Source: JANMDR01 sp031376425 (GTDB lineage Bacteria > Pseudomonadota > Gammaproteobacteria > Burkholderiales > Usitatibacteraceae). From it: a DNA stretch of 14,602 nt. How positions within the stretch are numbered: position 1 is the stretch's first letter; each line of letters begins with the position of its first letter. A program made the translations under genes and the position numbers. Of this stretch, positions 8,201 to 14,597 are shown in pieces. The notes below the pieces were generated by a model. The model made no database searches. It saw nothing but the letters and a program-made list of their open reading frames with translations, and was not told the DNA's origin. Location of the stretch: contig JANMDR010000261.1 of NCBI GenBank assembly GCA_031376425.1, forward strand, positions 1 to 14,602, in the 5' to 3' direction.

Positions 8201-8546
8201 TGCAGCCACAATGCCGCTACTTACCCGTGCACGGGCAATCAGCGATAGCTTAAAAGACCTTGATATTGCGCTCACGGGTAATAAATTATTAGATAAATAT
8301 CAAGAACCCCTACCTACACCGGTTTCCGAGCGGGTTAGTAATATTGTAAGCAGCCTATGGGTAAGTACCTCCGCACCTACCGGTACCCAAGAACGCGGCT
8401 ATGAAATTGCCGCAACTGAGTTTGCGCCCTTGCTTGAAAAAATGCGCATTATCGTAGAAGTGGATATGGTCGCGCTAGAAGCAGCGGCCGAAGCTTTAGC
8501 TGCACCTTGGACACCGGGGCGGATGCCGGTATGGAAGAAAAATTAA
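5235..8546 (+). CDS. Exported Asp-box/VPS10 (sortilin-type) beta-propeller protein
   Basis: I chose the ATG at 5235 (1103 residues) over an upstream in-frame TTG at 5211, because it puts a clean signal peptide first: RLR, a hydrophobic core, and a likely cut after VWA at residue 21. Eleven Asp-box-like turns (S/T-x-D-x-G-x-x-W) between about residues 80 and 705, for example KTTNAGTTW, KSLDGGKTW, KSTDAGVTW, RSDDRGDNW and KSADRGKTW, indicate beta-propeller blades. These are typical of proteins labelled 'glycosyl hydrolase, BNR/VPS10 repeat'. The turn around residue 600 (SEDGGKNG) has Gly606 where Trp is expected. Near 843-880 is an Ig/FlgD-like segment (ITDSAGNIVRR and AGFHRVAWDLRYP), and the last 180 residues are helical. 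No catalytic residues can be assigned, so a hydrolase name would be a guess. It is periplasmic or secreted and seems to stand alone, 98 bp after rluD. Confidence 0.88.
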   Translation: MRLRPLFASVLVLFFANVVWAQTVTPVVADAAKPKSAFSAATFSGIKLREIGPAVASGRIIDIAVVPHKPATWYVAVASGGVWKTTNAGTTWTPIFDSEGSYSIGCVTVDPTNENVIWVGSGENNSQRSVGYGDGVYKSLDGGKTWKNMGLKASEHIGKIIIDPRNADIVYVSAQGPLWAPGGDRGLYKTVDGGKNWNAILTVSENTGVSDLWMDPRDSKVLYVSSYQRRRHQWTLLNGGPESAIWKSTDAGVTWRKLDKGIPKVDLGRIGLAVSPVNPDVIYAIIEAADIKDKGIYRSNDRGESWAKQSDYVAGSPQYYQELIPDPKNVDRVYSMDVFNMVTEDGGKTWKRLGEKHKHVDNHAVWIDPADTDHLVNGNDGGVYESWDRGVNWQFKANLPVTQFYRVAVDNALPFYNIYGGTQDNNTLGGPSRTMNASGIVNSDWFVTVGGDGFFAAIDPTDPNIVYSSWQYGGLIRFDRKTGERVDIKPRAQPGEAPLRWNWDSPLIISPHNPKRLYFAAQRVFRSDDRGDNWVPVSPDLSQQIDRNKLKIMGRVWSVDAVAKNHSTSLYGSVISLSESPIVEGLLYTGTDDGVVQISEDGGKNGRQSGALIGIPANAAVSDLKASTHDASTVYAAFNNHKMGDFKPYLLKSADRGKTWVSIAGDLPLRGTVHTMAEDPTRAGLLYVGTEFGLYFSPDAGRRWIQLKGGMPTIAVRDITVQKREGDLVVGTFGRGFFVLDDLTPLRNASDELLAKEAALMPVKKAWMYIPRTPLGGRDKASQGAAFYTAPNPLFGAVFTYHLKDELITKRQARLNDEKKIQAKGGDTFYPTWDALERETREPAPAVMLIITDSAGNIVRRISAPTKAGFHRVAWDLRYPATNPTRTTPIDAEVNPWDEGPRGPLALPGNYTATLEKWIDGKVTQLAAPVTVSTEILGTASLPAPDRAKVLEFSIKVASLQRAVLGTSELSKEVQRRLDALKISLIETLAATMPLLTRARAISDSLKDLDIALTGNKLLDKYQEPLPTPVSERVSNIVSSLWVSTSAPTGTQERGYEIAATEFAPLLEKMRIIVEVDMVALEAAAEALAAPWTPGRMPVWKKN

Positions 8547-8595
8547 GCTCGGACAAAGTCGTTTGGAGTAATTGAAGCAAGCGGCATCAGAACGG

Positions 8596-8638
8596 CTAAG
8601 CAATGGTAGCGATGGAATTTTAGTCGTTAATTGCTTTA
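8596..8638. repeat. Imperfect hairpin upstream of the FNR box
   Basis: CTAAGCAAT (8596-8604) pairs with ATTGCTTTAG (8630-8639) with one bulged T. Inside it TAGCGA (8607-8612) can pair with TCGTTA (8624-8629), using one G-T pair. It lies between the end of the propeller gene and the FNR box. It may end transcripts of the upstream gene, but no T-run follows, so it is not a canonical terminator. Confidence 0.35.
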
Positions 8639-8641
8639 GGT

Positions 8642-8655
8642 TTGATCTGTATCAA
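8642..8655 (+). promoter_or_regulatory. FNR/ANR-type binding site, assembly operon promoter
   Basis: TTGATCTGTATCAA is a perfect match to the FNR-family consensus TTGAT-N4-ATCAA. Its centre (8648.5) is about 33 bp upstream of a -10-like TATGAT at 8680-8685, the geometry of a class II FNR-activated promoter with a start near 8690-8692. The first gene downstream is the TauE/SafE protein, followed by fixI and ccoS. The site itself is read directly. The regulator (FNR, ANR or a relative) and activation under low oxygen are inferred from the family and from the matching site before ccoN. Confidence 0.85.
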
Positions 8656-8759
8656 GGTCCAATGCGTCATTTCGGTCAATATGATCGCATGCGACCCTAT
8701 GGCAAACTACATAAATGTTGTACGCGTATCTGTGCTGTTCAATATTAGGTATTGTTCCC

Positions 8760-8781
8760 CGCATGGTCAATCGACCATGCG
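8760..8781. repeat. Perfect 9-bp inverted repeat in operon leader (first of a tandem pair)
   Basis: CGCATGGTC, loop AATC, GACCATGCG. In RNA it would form a stable tetraloop hairpin. It could also be an operator, since it is a near-palindrome of operator size. The GGTCAAT heptamer inside it also occurs at 8674-8680. Confidence 0.7.
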
Positions 8782-8786
8782 TGTGG

Positions 8787-8812
8787 TGCCAACGATATTC
8801 AAATCGTTGGCA
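8787..8812. repeat. Perfect 10-bp inverted repeat in operon leader (second of a tandem pair)
   Basis: TGCCAACGAT, loop ATTCAA, ATCGTTGGCA, followed on the plus strand by an A-run (8812-8817). It is separated from the previous hairpin by five bases (8782-8786). There is no T-run after it on the plus strand, so it is not an intrinsic terminator for the downstream operon. A DNA operator or a structured 5' UTR element are the two readings. Confidence 0.7.
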
Positions 8813-8876
8813 AAAAATAGTCTCGCTTCGTGAACGCAATTCGAACTTCATTTGAACTGGTCGATGGAGTGAGCAC

Positions 8877-9734
8877 GTGTTAATGCTTGATGGAATAGTT
8901 ACGGCGCTAATCACCGCATTCGTCACAGGCTTGGCCAGCAGCCTACACTGTCTAGGCATGTGTGGTGGTGCCATTTCGTCGCTGATGCTCACGACAAAAT
9001 CTAAGTCGCTATCTAACGGCATTACAATTTTTCCGTTGGCGTCACTGACTTTGGCTGGATCAGCACCTGCACGGCCGCCTGCAACAATACCTGCGGCGAT
9101 TGTAAATCTGCCACTGTTGTTTGCATTTAACGGCGGACGAATTTTAAGTTACGGTACTGCAGGTGCAATAGCGGGCATGCTGGGAGGAGGGGCGGGTGCT
9201 TTGCTCATGAGCGACGCAATGCCGTTGCGGTTAACGCTTTTTCTGCTCGGAAACACCGTCATGTTGTTAACAGGTTTGTATATTGCCGGTTGGACAGCAG
9301 GGCTTACACCTCTGGAACGTGCAGGTCGGTATTTATGGCAACAGCTTTCACCGCTCGTAGGCAAACTTTTGCCCGTTGAAAACGTCGCGCAGGCCATGTT
9401 GCTCGGTGGCTTATGGGGTTGGATTCCCTGCGGACTTGTCTATGCCATGTTGGTGGTGGCGCTCGCGAGTGGCAATGCCTTTACTGGCGCAGCGACTATG
9501 GTTGCATTTGGCCTCGGCACCTTGCCCGCGATGACTGCTGCGGGTATGTTAAGTGCGCAGATGAAGGCACACCTTCGCAATAAGCGCTTGCGAATAGCCG
9601 CCGGGCTAGTGGTGATAGTCATGGCGTTGCTAGGATTGAATCGCATGCCCGCTTTAATGGGTTTAACCCAATATGCTAGCTTGACGGCGATGTGCTCCAG
9701 TGCGGTTTCAAATTTACTGCGAGGCGTGCCATGA
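8877..9734 (+). CDS. TauE/SafE-like (UreH/DsbD_2-type) membrane protein linked to cbb3 oxidase assembly
   Basis: The 285-residue product is a polytopic inner-membrane protein with about six hydrophobic segments. The first holds HCLGMCGG (His24, Cys25, Cys29), and a later one holds GWIPCGLVYAML with Cys185. This half-repeat pattern, one conserved Cys region in each half, is typical of the UreH/DsbD_2 transmembrane family, which databases usually label 'sulfite exporter TauE/SafE family'. Members beside fixI-ccoS are thought to help respiratory oxidase maturation; copper or thiol handling is my inference from the Cys/Met/His motifs. A GTG start at 8877 is chosen because GGAG (8866-8869) lies seven bases upstream; the ATG at 8883 would sit too far away. 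The segment at about 41-80 is a low-complexity, Ala/Pro/Thr-rich loop. The stop overlaps the fixI start (ATGA), so the two are translationally coupled. Confidence 0.85.
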   Translation: MLMLDGIVTALITAFVTGLASSLHCLGMCGGAISSLMLTTKSKSLSNGITIFPLASLTLAGSAPARPPATIPAAIVNLPLLFAFNGGRILSYGTAGAIAGMLGGGAGALLMSDAMPLRLTLFLLGNTVMLLTGLYIAGWTAGLTPLERAGRYLWQQLSPLVGKLLPVENVAQAMLLGGLWGWIPCGLVYAMLVVALASGNAFTGAATMVAFGLGTLPAMTAAGMLSAQMKAHLRNKRLRIAAGLVVIVMALLGLNRMPALMGLTQYASLTAMCSSAVSNLLRGVP

Positions 9735-12208
9735 GTGTTTTGGATATGCCTGTAATGCCGATCAGTGATTTATTCCACGCGAATACTGATGTAACTTTAT
9801 CTTGCTTTCACTGCGGCTTACCAGTGTTGCCGGATACAAAATTCTGTATTTCTTTTGATGGCAGCTACCGGCCAATGTGCTGTGTGGGTTGTGAGGCCGT
9901 AGCAAAAACGATTATAGATGCTGGTCTTGAGGACTACTATCGTCAGAGAAGCGGGTTTCCTGAATTACCTAACGGTGATACGTCAGCACACCCAGCACAG
10001 GCTAACAGCCACTTGCAGCAATTTGATCTTCCGGCGATACAGCTAAATTATGTTGTGAGTGCCGAAACTGGAGATACTAAATCGGCCGAATTCTATATTG
10101 ATGGTGTCACGTGTAACGCCTGTTTATGGCTGGCTGAATCTGCGTTACAACGTGTTCATGGCGTTACTTCAGCGAGTGTGAACTATATTGCTCGCCGCGC
10201 TGCAGTGACATGGAGCGGTGCCGAAACAACGCTAGCTTTGATTATTGATGCGGTCGCGCGTGTCGGCTTAAGGGCAATGCCTGTTGCGACAGCTGAACAG
10301 CAAATTTTACGCGCACGTGAACAGCGTACTTTATTAATTCAGCTTGGTGTGGCATTGCTGGCGATGATGCAAGTAATGATGTTTACTGTGCCGTTATATT
10401 TCTCCGCCACAGACGATATTTCATACGAAGCACGACGGTTGATGCAATGGGCGAGCCTCTTACTCACATTGCCGGTGTTATACGTAGCAAAACCATTTTG
10501 GCTGGGCGCTTTGCGCGATTTGCGTACACGGCATATAAGCATGGATGCTCCTATTGCATTGGCAATTGCGAGCACCTTTGCCACCAGCCTTTGGGCAATT
10601 TTTTCTGAGCGCGGTGCCGTGTACTTGGATTCGATTTCCATGTTTGTTTTTTTACTTCTTGCATCACGTTATTTGGAATCAAGTATTCGCGGGCGTGCAC
10701 TGAGTTATGTAGAACGGCTTACCAATGCGCTCCCGGCTGTCGCAACCCTGCTTGTCGCTTATCCAAATAGTAGAAAATCAACCGATATTGCCAGCGCCGC
10801 TTTAAATATTGGCTATATTATTATTATTGATACAGGTCAGCTTATACCCGATGATGCAGTGTTATTAGAAGGTGATGGCGAAGTGAGTGAGGCGATTATT
10901 ACAGGAGAATCGCGAGCGGCCATACATGGTATTGGGGCAAAACTGATTGGCGGCACCTTAAATATGGGGGGGCCATTAATTGCACGGGTAACGCATGTAG
11001 GTGCAGCCAGCACACTAGCTTCTATTGCACGTCTGGCCGAACAAACGATTGGACAGCGTACGCAATTAACGGTGTTGGCTGACCGAGTTGCACGCATCGT
11101 AGCACCTGCACTGATTGCGATGGCCTGTCTTGCCGGGTTGGTGTGGTTCTTTATCGACAGCGCACAAAGCTTTAATGTTGCCGTGGCGGTTCTTGTTGTC
11201 ACCTGCCCATGTGCAATTGCACTTGCAGCTCCGCTCGCGTATACGAGTTCCACCCTCATGATTTCTAGCTGTGGCTTGCTCATCGTACGCGGTCATGTGT
11301 TGGAAATGCTACCGAAAATTACCGATGTAGTATTTGATAAAACCGGCACCCTAACCACTGGCGAACTTGCGATTAAGGATGTTAAAACTGCGGACGGAAT
11401 GAGCGTCAATAATGCCGCAGCAATTGCTGCGGCACTCGAAATTGGTGCAGCACATCCGATAGCAATTGCAATTAAAAAGTTTGCGTTGAACGGCCATACA
11501 ATAGTCGCACGGCAATTGCGCTTGATTCCCGGCGGCGGTGTTGAGGGTGAAATTGACGGCCACATTTATCGATTCGGACATTCCGCATTTGCATGTAGCG
11601 AAGCGCGAGATGATGATGCCTTTGTATTGAGCTGTGATGAACAGTGGCTCGCAACTTTCGAGGTAGAAGATGCGCTTAAAGCAGACGCTACGGCAACCAT
11701 TGCCAGTTTGCAGCAAGCTGGGCTAACTGTACATCTGCTGTCGGGTGATCGCGCATGGCGGGTCAAAGAGATTGCACAAAAGTTGGGTATAAATAGTGAA
11801 TGTAGCTTAGCCGAGCAAACCCCATCGCAAAAACTTGCCTACCTTCAGCAACTTCGCAGCACAGGGCGCAAAATAGCGATGATTGGCGACGGCGTGAATG
11901 ACGCGCCGGTGTTAGCTGCCGCCGATGTGTCGATTGCGATGGCGTCAGGCGCTGATTTGCCGCGGCTGACCGCTGATGCAGTGCTGCTATCCCCAAAGCT
12001 CACCACAATTTTAAGTGCATTCAAGTGCGCGCATCGTACTAAACGCATCATCAAGCAGAACTTTGCGTGGGCAATTCTTTATAACGTAACCGCGATTCCA
12101 TTAGCCCTCATCAACGTGATTAATCCCGCTTGGGCGGCGATCGGTATGGGTGTTAGCGGATTGATCGTGGTGTTGAATTCAATGCGCTTGTTGCGCCGCG
12201 CGAGATAG
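9731..12208 (+). CDS. ccoI: Copper-translocating P1B-type ATPase FixI/CcoI for cbb3 oxidase assembly
   Basis: From the ATG at 9731 (ATGA overlap with the preceding gene, GAGG six bases upstream) the protein has 825 residues. FixI/CcoI exports Cu(I) across the inner membrane towards the CuB site of CcoN. In order: a Cys-rich N-terminal domain with CFHC (Cys25/Cys28) and CCVGC (Cys50, Cys51, Cys54); an HMA domain with CNAC (Cys128/Cys131); membrane helices; the actuator-domain TGES; the ion-path motif CPC at 492-494; the phosphorylated Asp536 in DKTGT; the P1B-specific His575-Pro; and GDGVND at 719-724. All catalytic motifs are intact. The extra N-terminal Cys-rich domain before the HMA domain separates FixI/CcoI from general copper-resistance ATPases such as CopA, and the position before ccoS and ccoN confirms the choice. 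An in-frame upstream extension to 9692 lacks a good ribosome site and is not used. Confidence 0.96.
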   Translation: MSVLDMPVMPISDLFHANTDVTLSCFHCGLPVLPDTKFCISFDGSYRPMCCVGCEAVAKTIIDAGLEDYYRQRSGFPELPNGDTSAHPAQANSHLQQFDLPAIQLNYVVSAETGDTKSAEFYIDGVTCNACLWLAESALQRVHGVTSASVNYIARRAAVTWSGAETTLALIIDAVARVGLRAMPVATAEQQILRAREQRTLLIQLGVALLAMMQVMMFTVPLYFSATDDISYEARRLMQWASLLLTLPVLYVAKPFWLGALRDLRTRHISMDAPIALAIASTFATSLWAIFSERGAVYLDSISMFVFLLLASRYLESSIRGRALSYVERLTNALPAVATLLVAYPNSRKSTDIASAALNIGYIIIIDTGQLIPDDAVLLEGDGEVSEAIITGESRAAIHGIGAKLIGGTLNMGGPLIARVTHVGAASTLASIARLAEQTIGQRTQLTVLADRVARIVAPALIAMACLAGLVWFFIDSAQSFNVAVAVLVVTCPCAIALAAPLAYTSSTLMISSCGLLIVRGHVLEMLPKITDVVFDKTGTLTTGELAIKDVKTADGMSVNNAAAIAAALEIGAAHPIAIAIKKFALNGHTIVARQLRLIPGGGVEGEIDGHIYRFGHSAFACSEARDDDAFVLSCDEQWLATFEVEDALKADATATIASLQQAGLTVHLLSGDRAWRVKEIAQKLGINSECSLAEQTPSQKLAYLQQLRSTGRKIAMIGDGVNDAPVLAAADVSIAMASGADLPRLTADAVLLSPKLTTILSAFKCAHRTKRIIKQNFAWAILYNVTAIPLALINVINPAWAAIGMGVSGLIVVLNSMRLLRRAR

Positions 12209-12210
12209 CA

Positions 12211-12384
12211 ATGGAATCACTCTGGTTGCTTATTCCTTTGAGTGTAGTGCTGGCCTTCATCATTGGTGCACTCTTTTGGTGGGCGGCAGATGATGGTCAG
12301 TTTGATGATCTTCAAGGCCCGGGTGAGCGCGTATTGCGGGACGATGATCGTGCGCCTGAAAGTATAGATAATAAAAAAGCCTGA
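12211..12384 (+). CDS. ccoS: Cytochrome oxidase maturation protein CcoS
   Basis: This 57-residue gene starts two bases after the fixI stop. The protein has one N-terminal transmembrane helix (LWLLIPLSVVLAFIIGALFWWA), followed by the DDGQFDDLQGPGERVLRDDD segment. The aromatic end of the helix followed by a D/GQFDDL(E/Q)GP motif is the hallmark of CcoS. The family is small, usually 50-70 residues, and is required in Rhodobacter for cbb3 oxidase to gain haem and copper. The Shine-Dalgarno (GAGATA) is weak, so coupling to fixI translation is likely. The C-terminal tail is polar and Lys-rich. It ends 13 bp before the FNR box of ccoN. Confidence 0.93.
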   Translation: MESLWLLIPLSVVLAFIIGALFWWAADDGQFDDLQGPGERVLRDDDRAPESIDNKKA

Positions 12385-12396
12385 ACTTTCGCTTGA

Positions 12397-12412
12397 TTTG
12401 ATCTACATCAAA
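12397..12412 (+). promoter_or_regulatory. FNR/ANR-type binding site, ccoNO promoter
   Basis: TTTGATCTACATCAAA holds a perfect TTGAT-N4-ATCAA core (12398-12411) with one extra symmetric A/T pair. It lies 80 bp before the ccoN ATG and just after the ccoS stop, so the structural operon has its own low-oxygen promoter. I could not pick a convincing -10 at the spacing expected for class II activation (around 12434-12439), where the sequence is GATCAT-like. The regulator is inferred from the family. Confidence 0.87.
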
Positions 12413-12491
12413 ATGTATTTCTGTAGAGATGTGATCATCACGGTTAGCAGATCAATAGATAATCGCGAATTTTTCAATAAGAGGATCAAAC

Positions 12492-13976
12492 ATGCAGGCT
12501 GCAATCAGTCAAACCTACAACTATAAAGTGGTGCGTCAATTCGCCATCATGACTATTGTTTGGGGCGTGGTGGGTATGTTGGTTGGTGTGGTGATTGCAG
12601 CAGAATTAATTTGGCCGGACATGACCTTTGGGATTCCATGGCTATCGTTTGGCAGGCTCCGACCCTTGCATACCAATGCCGTGATTTTCGCCTTCGGAGG
12701 TTGCGCCTTGATGGGCACTTCATACTATGTAGTGCAACGCACTTGTCAGGCCAGATTGATTTCCGACAAGCTCGCTGCATTTCATTTCTGGGGTTGGCAA
12801 CTGGTTATTGTGCTGGCGGCAATTACGCTGCCACTTGGCTACACACAGGGGAAAGAATACGCCGAGTTGGAATGGCCGATTGATATTCTGATCACATTAG
12901 TGTGGGTGGCATATGCAGTGGTATTTTTCGGTACCATCATGAAGCGTCGGGTTGCCCATATCTATGTTGCCAACTGGTTTTACGGCGCATTTATTGTGAC
13001 AGTTGCGCTACTACATATTGTAAATAGTGCGGCGATGCCCGCCAGCTTCTGGAAATCATACTCCGCCTACGCTGGTGTACAAGACGCGATGATTCAATGG
13101 TGGTACGGGCATAATGCTGTGGGATTCTTTTTGACGGCTGGTTTCCTCGGCATGATGTATTACTTTGTACCAAAGCAGGCCGAGCGCCCGGTATATTCAT
13201 ATCGGCTTTCGGTGGTGCATTTTTGGGCGCTGATTTTTACTTATATGTGGGCAGGCCCACATCATCTGCATTACACCGCGCTGCCAGATTGGGCGCAGTC
13301 ACTGGGTATGGTGTTCTCGCTAATATTGCTAGCACCAAGCTGGGGTGGCATGATTAACGGCATGATGACACTCTCTGGTGCTTGGCATAAACTGCGTGAC
13401 GACCCGATTTTAAAGTTCCTAATAGTTTCACTTTCGTTTTACGGTATGTCCACTTTTGAAGGGCCTATGCTGGCAATCAAGACGGTTAACGGTCTTGCGC
13501 ATTACACCGACTGGATTGTGGGGCACGTGCATTCAGGTGCGCTTGGCTGGGTTGCCTTCATTACATTTGGTTCGATGTATTACCTGATTCCACGCTTGTT
13601 TGGGCTCAAGGAAATGTATAGCGTGCGCCTAATCTCAGTGCATTTTTGGATAGCGACAACGGGGGTGGTTTTGTATATTGCCGCCTTGTGGATTTCTGGT
13701 GTGATGCAGGGGCTTATGTGGCGTGCAGTCAACGCCGACGGCACACTCACCTATAGCTTTGTTGAAAGTGTAAAAGCGAGCTACCCGTATTGGACTATTC
13801 GTTTAATCGGGGGTGTTTTGTTCTTCGCCGGCATGTTGATTATGACCTATAACGTCATTCGCACTGTGCGAATGGGTCGTGCCTACGATGCACCCATTCC
13901 AGAGGCACTGCCGACACATCCAGACCTTAAGCAGCCCTTGAATCCTATTGGCTTGCAAGCCGCACACGGAGGTTGA
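12492..13976 (+). CDS. ccoN: Cytochrome cbb3 oxidase catalytic subunit I
   Basis: CcoN reduces O2 to water at a haem b3-CuB centre while pumping protons. The 494-residue protein has about 12 transmembrane helices. Its ligand residues fall at the same numbers I recall from the Pseudomonas stutzeri enzyme: His60 (RPLHTN, low-spin haem), His207 (WWYGHNAV), His257 and His258 (GPHHLHY, CuB), His345 and His347 (HVHSG, haem b3 and haem b), and Tyr251 in FTYMWAGPHH as the cross-linked tyrosine. The start has a good ribosome site, GAGGA with about six bases to the ATG. Its own FNR box lies upstream, and ccoO follows three bases after the stop. The C-terminal tail ends in a polar stretch after the last helix (RTVRMGRAYDAPIP). 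Nothing is missing; identification is secure. Confidence 0.98.
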   Translation: MQAAISQTYNYKVVRQFAIMTIVWGVVGMLVGVVIAAELIWPDMTFGIPWLSFGRLRPLHTNAVIFAFGGCALMGTSYYVVQRTCQARLISDKLAAFHFWGWQLVIVLAAITLPLGYTQGKEYAELEWPIDILITLVWVAYAVVFFGTIMKRRVAHIYVANWFYGAFIVTVALLHIVNSAAMPASFWKSYSAYAGVQDAMIQWWYGHNAVGFFLTAGFLGMMYYFVPKQAERPVYSYRLSVVHFWALIFTYMWAGPHHLHYTALPDWAQSLGMVFSLILLAPSWGGMINGMMTLSGAWHKLRDDPILKFLIVSLSFYGMSTFEGPMLAIKTVNGLAHYTDWIVGHVHSGALGWVAFITFGSMYYLIPRLFGLKEMYSVRLISVHFWIATTGVVLYIAALWISGVMQGLMWRAVNADGTLTYSFVESVKASYPYWTIRLIGGVLFFAGMLIMTYNVIRTVRMGRAYDAPIPEALPTHPDLKQPLNPIGLQAAHGG

Positions 13977-13979
13977 GCG

Positions 13980-14594
13980 ATGAAATTTAGTCATGAATCA
14001 ATTGAAAAAAATATTGGCTGGATGCTGGTGTTTATTATTGTGATCGTCAGTATTGGTGGATTGGTTGAGATCGTCCCCCTATTTTTTCAACGCTCAACAA
14101 CCGAACCCGTGAGTGGCCTTAAGCCTTACACCGCGCTGCAGTTGGCAGGTCGCGATGTGTATACGCGCGAAGGTTGCTATAACTGTCACTCGCAAATGAT
14201 TCGCCCCTTACGTGCTGAAACAGAGCGCTACGGCCATTACTCGGTTGCTGGCGAATTTGTTTACGATCACCCGTTTCAATGGGGTAGCAAACGTACGGGG
14301 CCGGACTTGCATCGTGTTGGCGGCAAGTACAGCGATGAATGGCAGCGCCTGCACCTACGTCAACCGCGTGATCTAGTGCCCGAATCGAACATGCCCGCCT
14401 ATACATGGTTGCAAACACAAAAGCTTGATGAGAACGAGTCAGCACCACGCATGCGGGCATTACGCGCAGTAGGCGTTCCCTACACCGATGAAGAAATTGC
14501 CGCTTCGAATAAAGAGGTCACTGGTAAAACCGATGAAGACGCGCTCATCGCATATCTTCAAGTACTCGGTACTGCGCTGAAAACAACTCGATAG
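13980..14594 (+). CDS. ccoO: Cytochrome cbb3 oxidase monohaem c subunit II
   Basis: CcoO is a membrane-anchored c-type cytochrome that passes electrons to CcoN. The 204-residue protein has one N-terminal transmembrane anchor (about 12-36), the haem c attachment site CYNCH at 66-70, followed by SQMIRPLRAETERYGHYS, and the axial Met138 in PESNMPAYTWL. Conserved HPFQWGSKRTGPDLHRVGGKYSDEW lies between them. The ribosome site GGAGG overlaps the end of ccoN, and only three bases separate the genes, so the two are co-translated. Length is typical of the family. It is followed at once by a Shine-Dalgarno for the next gene. Confidence 0.97.
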   Translation: MKFSHESIEKNIGWMLVFIIVIVSIGGLVEIVPLFFQRSTTEPVSGLKPYTALQLAGRDVYTREGCYNCHSQMIRPLRAETERYGHYSVAGEFVYDHPFQWGSKRTGPDLHRVGGKYSDEWQRLHLRQPRDLVPESNMPAYTWLQTQKLDENESAPRMRALRAVGVPYTDEEIAASNKEVTGKTDEDALIAYLQVLGTALKTTR

Positions 14595-14597
14595 GAG
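14593..14597 (+). promoter_or_regulatory. Ribosome binding site for the next gene, probably ccoQ
   Basis: AGGAG overlaps the ccoO stop codon, and five more bases reach the window edge, so a start codon is expected just outside. In ccoNOQP operons the next gene is the small ccoQ, or ccoP where ccoQ is absent. The gene itself is not visible here. Confidence 0.55.

Larger units (their letters stand above)
8547..8876. other. 330-bp gene-free region: FNR site and structured leader
   Basis: No convincing gene is seen on either strand. In order the stretch holds: an imperfect hairpin (8596-8638), a perfect FNR/ANR box (8642-8655), a -10-like TATGAT (8680-8685), the palindrome CGCATGCG (8686-8693), a 5-bp inverted repeat CAATA/TATTG (8740-8754), two perfect hairpins five bases apart (8760-8781 and 8787-8812), and the GGAG ribosome site (8866-8869) for the next gene. 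If transcription starts near 8692, the leader of the TauE/SafE-fixI-ccoS operon is about 185 nt, long enough to hold regulatory structure. Confidence 0.7.

Noticed and set aside
8642..8833. Possible 63-codon gene in the leader region, plus strand
   Set aside because: No ATG start with a ribosome site, no recognisable protein, and the frame runs through the FNR box and both hairpins.
8636..9022. Long minus-strand frame of 128 codons across the leader and the TauE/SafE start
   Set aside because: It overlaps a well-supported gene and the FNR box, and its composition is that of an antisense shadow.
9692..9730. Upstream in-frame extension of fixI (13 residues)
   Set aside because: The ATG at 9731 has GAGG at ideal spacing and the common ATGA overlap; the extension lies inside the preceding gene and adds no conserved residues.
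12302..12315. A third FNR-like site, TTGATGATCTTCAA, 96 bp upstream of the ccoN FNR box
   Set aside because: It matches 9 of 10 consensus bases but lies inside ccoS, where it encodes the conserved FDDLQ motif. The coding constraint explains it and no promoter elements follow.
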